64,000 bases of DNA from Vibrio tetraodonis (GCF_003350295.1 NZ_QLYY01000011.1:124001-188000), one strand, 5' to 3'; counted from the first letter of the stretch, positions 8,033 to 19,493 are shown. Notes: a model not told the origin generated them from the letters alone. Translations and numbers: made by a program.

Positions 8033-9034
8033 ATGAAAAACTCAGTATTAAAAAATCAAGTTACTGGCTCAGAAGTATTTGAAGCAGTATTTGACACCAA
8101 TCCAAATGATCAGGTTTTACAACAAGCACCGCAAAACAGCAAAGCCCTCATTCATATATATGCACCAGAGAAATATTTAGAAAAATTGAAATTTGTATTG
8201 TCAAAACACGACATTAAATACGATGTAAACAATTATTCTATTCAAGATTTTAAAGGTAAGACTTTATGTCACTTTGAAAGTGCCAGCTTGTCGGAGGAGC
8301 ATCGCAATTTTCTCATTGAAGCAACAGAACTTGGCGCGTGGGTCGAGCCTTTGGTGAGCTATTTTGATAGAACACTTGGGTATACAGAAACAGAGCTGCT
8401 TCATAGTGGATACTTTCTACATCAAAAAGCCTTTTCAATTCTTTCAAATAAAAGAAATGTAAGTGAAAAGCGACTGATAGATCTGATGTTCGTTTTTATG
8501 CTTGGAATAATAGCGATCCCCGTAGGCCTTATAACTGCTGCCTTAATTAAACTTGAGTCGCCAGGACCTATTTTCTTTAAACAAAGAAGAACTGGTCAGT
8601 ATAACCAAGAGTTTGAGGTAATAAAATTCCGTTCAATGCGGAATGATGCAGAGAAAAATGGAGCCCAATGGGCAACCAAAAACGATGCACGAGTGACCAA
8701 GGTTGGGAACTTTATCCGAAAAACACGAATCGATGAGCTACCTCAGTTAATTAACGTTTACAAGGGTGAAATGTCGATGGTAGGCCCTCGACCTGAGCGA
8801 GAAGTGTTTATCGAAGATTTGGAAAAAGAAATACCATACTATCGTTTCCGTCACGCTGTAAAACCAGGCGTCACTGGTTTAGCACAAGTAAAATATCCAT
8901 ATGGTGCATCAGTTGACGATGCAATTTGGAAGCATAAATTTGATATTTACTATATCAAACATCAGAATTGGCGCATGGAGTTGAAAATTTTATTTTTAAC
9001 CGTAAAAACTGTAATTTTTGGGATGGGCCGTTAG
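8033..9034 (+). CDS. Initiating sugar-1-phosphate transferase (bacterial sugar transferase family)
   Basis: The enzyme transfers a sugar-1-phosphate to undecaprenyl phosphate and starts repeat-unit synthesis at the inner membrane. The C-terminal half is the WcaJ/WbaP/PglC-type domain: one hydrophobic segment near residues 148-166, then SPGPIFFKQRRTGQ, FEVIKFRSM, the catalytic RIDELPQLINV and SMVGPRPE, and KPGVTGLAQV. The 333 residues are shorter than classic WbaP-type enzymes (around 460): the first 145 residues look soluble and lack the four N-terminal membrane helices. It follows a 302-base gap and closes the polysaccharide locus. The first sugar cannot be deduced. Confidence 0.88.
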   Translation: MKNSVLKNQVTGSEVFEAVFDTNPNDQVLQQAPQNSKALIHIYAPEKYLEKLKFVLSKHDIKYDVNNYSIQDFKGKTLCHFESASLSEEHRNFLIEATELGAWVEPLVSYFDRTLGYTETELLHSGYFLHQKAFSILSNKRNVSEKRLIDLMFVFMLGIIAIPVGLITAALIKLESPGPIFFKQRRTGQYNQEFEVIKFRSMRNDAEKNGAQWATKNDARVTKVGNFIRKTRIDELPQLINVYKGEMSMVGPRPEREVFIEDLEKEIPYYRFRHAVKPGVTGLAQVKYPYGASVDDAIWKHKFDIYYIKHQNWRMELKILFLTVKTVIFGMGR

Positions 9035-9304
9035 TGAAACTTTGTTTTTCCGCTGTAATGTGCATGAGTGAAGAACACAAGATGGGAGCTTTCGAATATA
9101 GGTTTTTGACAATACACAAGTCCTATGTCAATACTTGGCGTTCCCACTTCTTATTCTGGTCGCTTTGCCGTTTAAGCAGCGGTAAAATCGGTTCTCAAAG
9201 CTCTCTTACCCAAAACTCAGAGTTAAAAGATTTGTAGTTCGCACAACCCCAGCAAACCGTCTATATTTTAATTGATAGATTTGTTACTTTGTTTTGGGGG
9301 CTTT
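9035..9304. other. Intergenic boundary between the polysaccharide locus and core genome
   Basis: This 270-base stretch contains open frames on the plus strand, but none has a recognisable protein pattern or ribosome-binding site. I see no intrinsic terminator for the sugar transferase gene. It marks the change from AT-rich accessory sequence to core sequence. Confidence 0.4.
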
Positions 9305-9640
9305 ATGAACTCACCGTTAATCAATCAGACTCTTCCTTCGTTTGACGAGCTAATCGACCTTGCAGAAAACAACCCTGAAGGATTTGCTCAATTCAAACAT
9401 GAAATGTGTAAAGAGATGATTATGTCGGCATCTGAAGAGATGCAAGGTAGACTCTGGGCCCAGCAAAGTCATATAGATAGAGTGGTTGACAACTGCAAAA
9501 ACCCTAATCATGCTAACGTTGTTCTCATGCGTGAGCTTGTTTCTCAAATGGTTAAATTTCAAGATGTACTCGAAGGTGATTCGGCCGAGACTGAAGAATG
9601 CGGCAGTGCACAAATCATCCCTCTTGCTGACTGGCGCTAA
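9305..9640 (+). CDS. DUF3135 domain protein
   Basis: This small soluble protein of about 111 residues has the PSFDELIDLAENNPE start and a largely helical, acidic body that I recognise as the DUF3135 family of marine gammaproteobacteria. The ATG at 9305 is preceded by a purine-rich GGGGG at 9296-9300; a frame extension to 9272 exists but adds a hydrophobic stretch without a ribosome-binding site, so I prefer 9305. The function of the family is unknown. It lies just upstream of groES but has its own stop and a 194-base gap, so it is not part of the groE operon. Confidence 0.7.
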   Translation: MNSPLINQTLPSFDELIDLAENNPEGFAQFKHEMCKEMIMSASEEMQGRLWAQQSHIDRVVDNCKNPNHANVVLMRELVSQMVKFQDVLEGDSAETEECGSAQIIPLADWR

Positions 9641-9719
9641 CACATCGAGTTAGCGCTAAGCTTTCCACAGCCGCATTTCAAAGTTCTTCTCTGAACTCGA
9701 TCACAAAAATCTTTCATAT

Positions 9720-9752
9720 CCCCCTTGGGTTTCAGCAAAACGTCCCACATAT
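9720..9752 (+). promoter_or_regulatory. Sigma-32-type heat-shock promoter of groESL
   Basis: CCCCCTTG at 9720-9727 matches the -35 element and CCCACATAT at 9744-9752 the -10 element of heat-shock promoters. The arrangement resembles the E. coli groE promoter (CCCCCTTGAA, then CCCCATTT), with a spacer of similar length. It lies about 80 bases upstream of groES. Confidence 0.75.
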
Positions 9753-9754
9753 AG

Positions 9755-9784
9755 ATAGCACAAGACTTTAACGCCTTGTGCTAT
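9755..9784 (+). promoter_or_regulatory. Perfect 10-bp inverted repeat in the groE leader, CIRCE-like
   Basis: ATAGCACAAG (9755-9764) and CTTGTGCTAT (9775-9784) are exact reverse complements separated by 10 bases. The element sits just downstream of the heat-shock -10 box, so it would lie at the start of the transcript. The TAGCAC/GTGCTA core is shared with the HrcA operator CIRCE, but the cores are spaced three bases wider. It could be an operator or a 5' stem-loop of the mRNA. Confidence 0.6.
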
Positions 9785-9834
9785 TGCGCTAGGTAATTAT
9801 CCAACAACATGGAAATTTTCAGGAGAGACGACCG

Positions 9835-10128
9835 ATGAACATTCGTCCATTACACGACCGAGTTATCGTAGAACGCCAAGAAGTTGAGTCAAAATCAGCG
9901 GGTGGTATTGTTTTGACTGGTTCTGCTGCCGAGAAGTCAACTCGCGGTGTAGTTTTGGCTATTGGTAAAGGCCGCATTCTAGAGAATGGCACTGTGATGC
10001 CTCTAGATGTCAATGTTGGCGACACAGTGATTTTTGCTGAAGGCTACGGTACGAAAACTGAAAAAATCGACGGTAAAGAAGTTCTAGTGATGTCTGAAAG
10101 TGACATCATGGCTATCGTTGAGCAATAA
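9835..10128 (+). CDS. groES: Co-chaperonin GroES
   Basis: This is the 97-residue chaperonin-10 subunit, forming the heptameric lid of GroEL in the cytoplasm. [16 protein letters not shown], the mobile-loop region [15 protein letters not shown] and the C-terminal ESDIMAIVE are characteristic, and the length is the family norm. AGGAGAG lies 9-15 bases before the ATG. The groEL gene follows after 83 bases, so the two should be transcribed together from the heat-shock promoter at 9720-9752. Confidence 0.97.
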   Translation: MNIRPLHDRVIVERQEVESKSAGGIVLTGSAAEKSTRGVVLAIGKGRILENGTVMPLDVNVGDTVIFAEGYGTKTEKIDGKEVLVMSESDIMAIVEQ

Positions 10129-10196
10129 GCTAGCAATCATTGAGTAATTTTTTGCTCAGATTCATTTGTTAATTAAGTAAAACTAAAGAATTTTAG

Positions 10197-11858
<1,662 letters not shown>

Positions 11859-11882
11859 GCCATACAGCTTTGCTGAACAAGA

Positions 11883-11908
11883 AACGGAGACCTAGGTCTC
11901 CGTTTTTT
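11883..11908. terminator. Intrinsic terminator after groEL
   Basis: AACGGAGACCT and AGGTCTCCGTT form a perfect 11-bp palindrome at 11883-11904, followed by more T. It lies between convergent groEL and glpX; the T run favours the groEL direction. Confidence 0.9.
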
Positions 11909-11932
11909 ATATCCGGATTAATAGTCTAAAAG

Positions 11933-12940
11933 CTATAACACAAGCTCTCTGACTTGAGGATCTTTACGCTCTAGGTAGTGGGTTGACTTTATACGTCTGA
12001 TTGTTCGGCAGCGACCCCTAATTAGAAGAGTCTCTGTGGTTGCAATGTGTCCTTGACGTGTCACACCGTCGAGCAAATCGCCCTTTGTGATGCCAGTTGC
12101 GGAGAAGATAACATTATCACTCTTTGCCATTTCTTCTATGGTTAACACCCGATTCGCTTCCACGCCCATTTCTTTGCAGCGATTGAGTTCATCAGCGCCG
12201 TGAATACGATTTTCTTCGCTATCGCCTTTGACATGATGGCGGGGCAGTAAACGCCCATGCATGTCGCCATCGAGCGAGCGAATTACAGCAGCAGAAATCA
12301 CCCCCTCTGGAGCGCCTCCAATACCATACATGACATCGACCTCACTTTCTGGCATACAGGTTAAAATTGACGCTGCTACATCACCATCGGGTATAGCAAA
12401 AACCCGCACACCCATTGCTTGCATCTGTGCTATCACTTCATCATGGCGCGGTTTGGCAAGGGTAATAACGACTAATGTATCGAGTGTTTTATTCAGTGCT
12501 TTGGCTATGTTTTCCAGATTTTTTTTAAGAGGTTTATTGAGATCAATACAGCCTTTGGCCCCTGGACCTACAACCAATTTTTCCATATACATATCTGGTG
12601 CTTTGAGAAAGCTGCCTTTCTCTCCTGCTGCCAGTACAGCTAGAGCGTTTGATTGCCCCATTGCGGTCATTCGAGTGCCTTCAATGGGATCAACAGCAAT
12701 GTCGACTTCCTCTCCCCCGATTCCGACCGTTTCGCCAATATACAGCATAGGAGCATCATCGATTTCTCCCTCACCAATCACCACTTGGCCATCAATCTCT
12801 GTCTGATTTAATAAAATACGCATTGCTTCAACGGCAGCTCCGTCGGCGGCATTTTTATCGCCGCGACCTAGCCATTTATAACCGGCCAAGGCTCCGCCTT
12901 CTGTCACTCTGGAAAATGCCATTGCTAAATCACGCTTCAT
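11933..12940 (-). CDS. glpX: Fructose-1,6-bisphosphatase class II
   Basis: This is a 335-residue metal-dependent enzyme that hydrolyses fructose 1,6-bisphosphate in gluconeogenesis. MKRDLAMAFSRVTEGGALAG, the KNAADGAAVEAMR segment, the metal-binding VIGEGEIDDAPMLYIGE (near residues 54-70) and DIAVDPIEGT (near residues 80-89) are hallmarks of GlpX. The length is typical. It stands alone, converging with groEL, and is not linked to glpFK here as it is in E. coli. The start chosen is the ATG at 12938-12940; the gap to the divergent small membrane protein gene is 252 bases. Confidence 0.95.
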   Translation of the reverse strand: MKRDLAMAFSRVTEGGALAGYKWLGRGDKNAADGAAVEAMRILLNQTEIDGQVVIGEGEIDDAPMLYIGETVGIGGEEVDIAVDPIEGTRMTAMGQSNALAVLAAGEKGSFLKAPDMYMEKLVVGPGAKGCIDLNKPLKKNLENIAKALNKTLDTLVVITLAKPRHDEVIAQMQAMGVRVFAIPDGDVAASILTCMPESEVDVMYGIGGAPEGVISAAVIRSLDGDMHGRLLPRHHVKGDSEENRIHGADELNRCKEMGVEANRVLTIEEMAKSDNVIFSATGITKGDLLDGVTRQGHIATTETLLIRGRCRTIRRIKSTHYLERKDPQVRELVL

Positions 12941-13192
12941 AAATGCTCCAAATGAAAATTAAGCTGAGAAAAAGGGATGCTGCGCGAATTTTAGCATAGC
13001 TGGATCTGGCAAAAAACATGACTGAATCCCGATTAAGCATAGGTTTACTAAACTATCTTGAAATCACAAGTCTGGTTATGCGCTAAACTATCGGTTTTAA
13101 GGAAGCTGCCCCTTAATCCGCTTGACGGCTGAGCCATAGCTTAAATATGGTGTGTTTGTGAAAACGCTTGGGATATCAAATCAGGTAACTGG

Positions 13193-13603
13193 ATGAAAAA
13201 ATTTAACTTTCGACAAGTCTTTATTGCTACTGCTGTGCTTTTTATTATTTTGTTCTGCTCAGCTTATTTGCTTGATGTCTATTTGGTTTTTCCATTTTTT
13301 GCTTTTTTTGCCTATAGCAGCTTAATTTGTGGATTACTTTGGGCTCTGACTTTGGCCAAAAAGAGGAGGCAGTTTATTGTCACAGCAATAGGACTGATTT
13401 TTCTTGGTACCTTTGCCTCGGTTGATATCTTGCTTGCTAGTGACGAAGCGATTGAAGCCTTTATGAGATTGCCCAATCATGATATTTCACGTGATACGTT
13501 GCGCAATTTGACACAAGTATTATTGGTTTTGGTGAATATTTTTACTGGTAGCTTAGCGGCTAATGTGTTGTTTCAAGGGTTATGTAAGACTAGTAGACAA
13601 TAG
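13193..13603 (+). CDS. Hypothetical small inner-membrane protein
   Basis: I do not recognise this 136-residue protein. It has four hydrophobic segments (roughly residues 9-27, 30-50, 60-80 and 105-128) with a KKRRQ turn after the second, which the positive-inside rule places in the cytoplasm. A more polar stretch with LASDEAIEAFMRLPNHDISRD separates the third and fourth. The ATG at 13193 is preceded by a weak GGTAACTGG sequence. It is transcribed away from glpX and upstream of zapB but separated from both by more than 250 bases, so it probably has its own promoter. Confidence 0.65.
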   Translation: MKKFNFRQVFIATAVLFIILFCSAYLLDVYLVFPFFAFFAYSSLICGLLWALTLAKKRRQFIVTAIGLIFLGTFASVDILLASDEAIEAFMRLPNHDISRDTLRNLTQVLLVLVNIFTGSLAANVLFQGLCKTSRQ

Positions 13604-13888
13604 ATAGACGATCGTTTAGGAAATAAGCGTTAAGGCTCTATGTTGACACCTGCATGTTTTTTAATAGGTTATTTAGATCTAAATTCATAAAAATCCGATC
13701 AAAACTAATAAAAAATGTGCTTTGAGTCCTTCTCCGTCAGTGCATTGTCAGGGTATGCTGTTTTTTTAATCGAATGATACCAAATATACAATATAGAGCG
13801 TGTTTCTCTCTCTCTGCCTGAGTAGAATGAGGACATAAGGTGAAGTGAAGCGCTTTACGGTAAATCGGATAATACAAGGTAGGCCAAG

Positions 13889-14131
13889 ATGTCTTTTGAA
13901 GTACTAGAAAAATTAGAAGCAAAAATACAAACTGCAGTTGACACTATTGCTCTTTTACAAATGGAAGTGGAAGAGCTGAAAGAAGAAAAAGAAAAGCTTT
14001 CTACTGAAGCCAGTGAGTTGCGTTCAAGTCGAGAAGAAATGGAGCAAAAGGCTGAACAAATGCAACAAGAGCATTCAGCATGGCAAGACCGTATCCGTAA
14101 CTTGCTCGGTAAGATGGATGAAGTCGAATAA
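13889..14131 (+). CDS. zapB: Cell division protein ZapB
   Basis: This is an 80-residue, almost wholly coiled-coil protein. [20 protein letters not shown] followed by [16 protein letters not shown] is the ZapB pattern and the length is normal. ZapB links the Z-ring protein ZapA to the nucleoid-terminus protein MatP and supports septum assembly. AAGGTAGG lies a few bases before the ATG. A strong terminator at 14147-14176 follows and also serves the converging metF gene. The 285 bases upstream hold no gene that I can recognise. Confidence 0.95.
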   Translation: MSFEVLEKLEAKIQTAVDTIALLQMEVEELKEEKEKLSTEASELRSSREEMEQKAEQMQQEHSAWQDRIRNLLGKMDEVE

Positions 14132-14146
14132 TGACGAGCATTAAGT

Positions 14147-14176
14147 AAAAAGGGTTGACCATGGTCAACCCTTTTT
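14147..14176. terminator. Bidirectional terminator between zapB and metF
   Basis: AAAAAGGGTTGACC (14147-14160) and GGTCAACCCTTTTT (14163-14176) pair perfectly across a 2-base centre, with A and T runs on both sides, as expected for convergent genes. Confidence 0.93.
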
Positions 14177-14192
14177 GGTTGTTTTTGTTCAT

Positions 14193-15160
<968 letters not shown>

Positions 15161-15291
15161 AAATCATGTAATGAATAGGGCTTAAAGTCAACTGTGCCAT
15201 CATGAATTTTTCTCAAGTTTAATATTAGTCCTTTTCAACATGAGGGCTTTACGTTGCGCAATAAAAACGCAGCCAATGGCTGCGTGATAAT

Positions 15292-17703
15292 TTAGAGTAA
15301 ACTGGCCAGTAAATTGAGGTCAGACTGTATGGCTCCGGCGGTAACCTCTCGACCTGCTCCTGGGCCTCTTATCACCAGAGGGTTATCTTTGTACCATTTA
15401 CTCTCTATGACAAAAACGTTGTCGCATGGCAATAAACTGGCCAGCGCATGGTTTTTATCAAGCGCTTCAATACCAACAGTAGCTGAGCCATTTTTTCCTA
15501 GCCGAGCAACATAGCGCAGCACTTTATCTTCACTTTGAGCGTGGTTTAGCCGTTCTGCCATCCGTTCGCTGAGTATTTGCCCTTGTTCGAGGAATGCATC
15601 GAGTGACAAATTGGCGAGCTCTGGTGGAACTAAGCTTTCTACTTTGACTGATTCAGGTTCAAGGTCGAGCTCTGCTTCTCGAGCAAGAATGACCAGTTTT
15701 CGCATCACATCTGAGCCATCGAGGTCACAGCGAGGGTCCGGTTCTGTGAGTCCTTGCTGCCAAGCAAGGTCAACCAATTCTGCAAAAGGTACACTGCCAT
15801 CATACTGTTGAAATAGCCAAGAGAGTGTGCCGGAAAATATGCCTGATAATGCGTGAATATCATCGCCGCTTTGGCATAGGTCTCTTACGGTATGGTTAAT
15901 TGGTAGTCCAGCTCCCACAGTGGCGTTATAGAACCAGTGTCGATTAATCTTGGCAAATGCACTTTGCACTTGGTGGTAGTATTGACTAGACGCTGAGCCA
16001 GCCACCTTATTGGCTGAGATTAGGTGCATGCCTTGTTCCGCAATGTCCACATAGCGATTGGCAAGTTGTTGACTGGCGGTGACATCCAGCACTATGACCT
16101 CATCATAACCTTGAATAGAGCCGAGTTTTTGAACCCACTCATCTCCCTGGTATTCTATTGCCTCTTCTTCGTAGTGATCATTCACACTAGTTGGATCAAT
16201 GCCTTTAGGGCAGAACCAGTAGTTCTGGCTATCCACTATGGCGACTAACTCAAAGCTTATTCCGTGACGCTTTTCAAGCTTGCTTTTTTGTTTGGCGAAT
16301 AGCTCAAGCCAACTTGAACCTATGTTCCCTTTTCCACATAGAGCGATACCTACCCGTTTTTGTGCCTGAAAGAGCTGGCTATGAATAGATTTGACTAAGT
16401 CTGAGGTCTGAGTGCTGCGCAATATAGCCACCAAGCTCAAACCTGATTGAGATTCGGCGATGAACTCAACAGGGGCCAACTTTAGCTTCTGATAAAAACC
16501 GTAGCAATGGTTGGCATTTTTGGTCACACCAGCCCCAACTGCAGCAACTAGAGAAAAGCCTTCTTTGAGTTTGATTTCTGCTTCGATAGCGGCATCTTGC
16601 AGATACTCTAATGCGCCACCGGCAATTTCGGACGTGTAGGCTAAACGAAGAGTTTGTTGGTCTTCTTGGACTTCATAGGTGAGAGGCTCAAGCTGAGCGC
16701 GTTTTAAACCACTCAATGCTTCTTGTTTGAGCCTTTCAAAGTCATGCCCGGTCGAAAAATGAAGCTGAATGAGTAGCACTTCATCCAGAGAAGATATGAT
16801 TTTAGCGCTTCGTCCAGAAGCTAGCACTCGTTCGATACGAGTTGAACCAGCTTCCGGGTCATAACTACAGCGAAGGTGAAGATCCATCGAGCTTTGGGCG
16901 ACAGGTTGTAGGGTGCGGCTATGCAGCACTGGGGCAGCTAAGCGTGCGAGCTCGTTGGCTTCATCAAGGCGAAGCAAAGGCAGCAGACAGGCATCGGAAA
17001 CTAAACGAGGGTCTGCGCTATAGACACCGGCTACATCGCTCCATATGGTGACCTTCGACGCTTCTGCTAAAGCGCCGATGACGGTTGCTGAGTAATCGGA
17101 ACCATTTCGACCGAGCAACACAGTATGGCCTTGCTCATCTTGAGCCATAAAACCAGTAATAATAATACGATGATTGATGTGTTGGGCGAGTATCTCTTTG
17201 AGCAAAGGGTAGGAGTCGCCTCTGTACACCTCTGGTTGAGTTCCAGCTTGTGCGCGAAGAAATGCTCGAGAGTCTTGAGCAACTGAGGGCATTCCATTTT
17301 GATTGAGTAAGCTTGCAAGCAAGCGTGCCGACCATGTTTCTCCATGACCAAGCACTGAAGCTCTTTGAGCGGCGCTTAAAGGCGCTATTAGCTCTCCTAG
17401 GGTGCTAAATTCATCATTTAGAGCTGAGATAAGCTCGTTTTGTAACTCGCCTTGCAATAGATCTGTGACCAACTGGGTTTGGAACTGCCTCAGGGATTGC
17501 AGGATTTCGTGAGCGATACGGCCATCTTTGTTTAGAGCATCCAAGAACTCAATCAAGCGATTGGTTGTCTTTCCTGCTGCTGAGACGACGATGAGATCAT
17601 CGGGGTTGGAGTACTCTTTTAGTATCTTGGCGACTCGGTGATAGCACTCTGGATTTGCGAGACTGCTTCCGCCAAATTTATGTAATTGTCGCGATGGATT
17701 CAT
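15292..17703 (-). CDS. metL: Bifunctional aspartokinase II / homoserine dehydrogenase II
   Basis: This is an 803-residue fusion. The N-terminal aspartokinase domain begins with QLHKFGGSSLANPE and has GRNGSDYSATVIGA near residue 200; a linker region follows; the C-terminal homoserine dehydrogenase domain has the NAD(P)-binding GKGNIGSSWLELF (near residues 464-476), ISANKVAGS, and the substrate signature around LSGIFSGTLSWLF. It catalyses the first and third steps from aspartate towards methionine and threonine. The ATG overlaps the metB stop codon by four bases (ATGA), so the genes are co-translated. MetL is normally the form controlled through MetJ rather than by threonine feedback. Confidence 0.95.
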   Translation of the reverse strand: MNPSRQLHKFGGSSLANPECYHRVAKILKEYSNPDDLIVVSAAGKTTNRLIEFLDALNKDGRIAHEILQSLRQFQTQLVTDLLQGELQNELISALNDEFSTLGELIAPLSAAQRASVLGHGETWSARLLASLLNQNGMPSVAQDSRAFLRAQAGTQPEVYRGDSYPLLKEILAQHINHRIIITGFMAQDEQGHTVLLGRNGSDYSATVIGALAEASKVTIWSDVAGVYSADPRLVSDACLLPLLRLDEANELARLAAPVLHSRTLQPVAQSSMDLHLRCSYDPEAGSTRIERVLASGRSAKIISSLDEVLLIQLHFSTGHDFERLKQEALSGLKRAQLEPLTYEVQEDQQTLRLAYTSEIAGGALEYLQDAAIEAEIKLKEGFSLVAAVGAGVTKNANHCYGFYQKLKLAPVEFIAESQSGLSLVAILRSTQTSDLVKSIHSQLFQAQKRVGIALCGKGNIGSSWLELFAKQKSKLEKRHGISFELVAIVDSQNYWFCPKGIDPTSVNDHYEEEAIEYQGDEWVQKLGSIQGYDEVIVLDVTASQQLANRYVDIAEQGMHLISANKVAGSASSQYYHQVQSAFAKINRHWFYNATVGAGLPINHTVRDLCQSGDDIHALSGIFSGTLSWLFQQYDGSVPFAELVDLAWQQGLTEPDPRCDLDGSDVMRKLVILAREAELDLEPESVKVESLVPPELANLSLDAFLEQGQILSERMAERLNHAQSEDKVLRYVARLGKNGSATVGIEALDKNHALASLLPCDNVFVIESKWYKDNPLVIRGPGAGREVTAGAIQSDLNLLASLL

Positions 17704-18869
17704 TGATGCGACTCCTTGGCTTTATTAAATGCTTGCTCCAAATCGTTAATGAGGTCATCTGCATCTTCCAACCCAACTGATAAGCGCAATAGTTGCTGTG
17801 ATACCCCTGCTTTTTCTAGTGCTTCTTCTCCCATGGCTCTGTGAGTCATAGAGGCTGGGTGACAAATAAGGCTCTCTACACCTCCGAGAGATTCAGCCAA
17901 AGAGAATAATTGTAGCTCGCCAACGAAATACTTGAGCTGCTCAAAACTTCCTGAAAATTCAAAGCTGAGCATAGAACCAAACCCTGATTGCTGTTTCTTA
18001 GCAATCTCATGGCCTGGGTGCTCTGGCAAGCTAGGATGATAGATTTTTCCAACTAGAGATTGCGATCTCAGATAGGCCAAAATGTGCTTAGCACTGTCTT
18101 CATGGACTCTCATTCGAGCTGCAAGAGTTCTGATTCCGCGTAAGGTCATATAGCTATCAAAAGGTGTACCTGTCGCGCCAATACAATTGCCCCACCAAGC
18201 TAAATCTTCACTATCCTTTTCATTTTTTGTAATAATGACACCACCAATCACATCGGAATGACCATTGATATATTTTGTGGTGGAGTGAATCACGAAATCT
18301 GCGCCCAGTTCCAACGGCTTTTGGAATATGGGGGTTAAAAAGGTGTTATCTACGGCTACCTTTGCGCCTGCTTGATGCGCTTTCTCACACACCTGTGCAA
18401 TATCTACGACGCGCACCAGTGGATTTGATGGTGTTTCTAAAAGGATGAGCTTGGGTTTTTGTTCAAGGGCCAAATCTAGGGCTTGAGTATCTGATTGATC
18501 AACAAAAAGAACCTTGAAATCTCCTTTTTGAGCGCGGGTGTTGAACAATCGATAGGTTCCACCATAACAATCATGTGGAGCAATAATAAGATCATCCGGC
18601 CCAAGAAATGTGCAAACCCATAAATTAAGCGCTGAAGTGCCGCAATTGGTGACTACGGCGCCAGCGCCAGATTCTAATTCAGAGAGAGCCTGCTCTAATA
18701 GTCCACGATTAGGGTTGCCTGAACGTGTATAGTCATATTTGGGCACCTCGCCAAAGGCGGGAAAACCAAAGTTTGTCGAGAGATAGATAGGCGGCACGAC
18801 AGCATGATGCTGAGTATCTGACTCTATACCTGTACGCACTGCAATTGTGGCTGTTTTACGGCGGCTCAT
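17700..18869 (-). CDS. metB: Cystathionine gamma-synthase
   Basis: This is a pyridoxal-phosphate enzyme of 389 residues. The start at ATG 18867-18869 (MSRRKTATIAVRTGIESD) follows an AGGAAA ribosome-binding site; an in-frame extension to 18992 would run into the MetJ operator and is rejected. PPIYLSTNFGF, DYTRSGNPNR, the PLP lysine in DFVIHSTTKYINGHSDV (near residues 190-206) and the downstream SLGGVESLICHPASMTH mark the Cys/Met PLP family. It joins O-succinylhomoserine and cysteine to form cystathionine. It leads the metB-metL operon, divergent from metJ. Confidence 0.95.
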   Translation of the reverse strand: MSRRKTATIAVRTGIESDTQHHAVVPPIYLSTNFGFPAFGEVPKYDYTRSGNPNRGLLEQALSELESGAGAVVTNCGTSALNLWVCTFLGPDDLIIAPHDCYGGTYRLFNTRAQKGDFKVLFVDQSDTQALDLALEQKPKLILLETPSNPLVRVVDIAQVCEKAHQAGAKVAVDNTFLTPIFQKPLELGADFVIHSTTKYINGHSDVIGGVIITKNEKDSEDLAWWGNCIGATGTPFDSYMTLRGIRTLAARMRVHEDSAKHILAYLRSQSLVGKIYHPSLPEHPGHEIAKKQQSGFGSMLSFEFSGSFEQLKYFVGELQLFSLAESLGGVESLICHPASMTHRAMGEEALEKAGVSQQLLRLSVGLEDADDLINDLEQAFNKAKESHQ

Positions 18870-18983
18870 AAGTGTTTCCTTTCGAACAGTAGTGACCTCT
18901 TTGGAGATAACACTATACCTTTTCGTGGATGTTAGAGATATGTTATTCCAATCAACTCTTTTTACTTTACCTTGAGTTGTTTT

Positions 18984-19015
18984 GGACGTCAATATATCTA
19001 GACGTCTATATGTCT
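18984..19015. promoter_or_regulatory. Four tandem MetJ boxes in the metB-metJ intergenic region
   Basis: Four contiguous 8-base units, GGACGTCA, ATATATCT, AGACGTCT and ATATGTCT, cover 18984-19015. The third is a perfect met box; the others match at most positions. Position between divergent metB and metJ allows control of the metBL operon and autoregulation of metJ. Confidence 0.9.
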
Positions 19016-19087
19016 TTGCTTGTGGCCATAAATCCCGCTAAAATTACCTTTTGTAATTTTATACATAATCAAACATAAAGGTGCGCA

Positions 19088-19408
19088 ATGGCAGATTGGA
19101 ACGGTGAATACATAAGCCCGTATGCTGAACATGGGAAGAAAAGTGAGCAAGTAAAAAAGATAACAGTTTCTATCCCACTGAAAGTACTAAAGGTATTAAC
19201 GGATGAACGTACCCGTCGTCAAATTAATAACCTGCGCCATGCGACCAATAGTGAGCTGCTTTGTGAGGCTTTTTTGCATGCCTATACTGGTCAGCCGCTA
19301 CCAACGGATGAAGACTTAAGAAAAGATCGCCCCGATGATATTCCAGCTGAAGTGAAAAAATTGATGACTGAGATGGGCATCGCTTTTGAATCTTATGATG
19401 ACGACTAG
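19088..19408 (+). CDS. metJ: Methionine repressor MetJ
   Basis: This is a 106-residue ribbon-helix-helix repressor. [20 protein letters not shown], the beta-strand [15 protein letters not shown] (near residues 22-36) that contacts DNA, and the helix [18 protein letters not shown] are nearly those of enterobacterial MetJ. It binds met boxes with S-adenosylmethionine as corepressor; such boxes are visible at 15145-15160 and 18984-19015. It is divergent from metB and ends in a terminator at 19494-19524. Confidence 0.97.
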   Translation: MADWNGEYISPYAEHGKKSEQVKKITVSIPLKVLKVLTDERTRRQINNLRHATNSELLCEAFLHAYTGQPLPTDEDLRKDRPDDIPAEVKKLMTEMGIAFESYDDD

Positions 19409-19493
19409 CCAGAACAAGATATTTGCGTTGCCAATGTTTAGATCAATCACACGATAGGCTAATCGTCATTTCATTATATCTAGAATAGAAAAA

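Noticed and set aside
8968..9237. Open frame overlapping the end of the sugar transferase gene
   Set aside because: It overlaps a clear gene, has no ribosome-binding site and shows no recognisable protein pattern.
12261..12806. 181-codon open frame antisense to glpX
   Set aside because: Serine- and proline-rich composition is typical of a shadow of a coding strand; glpX is unambiguous.
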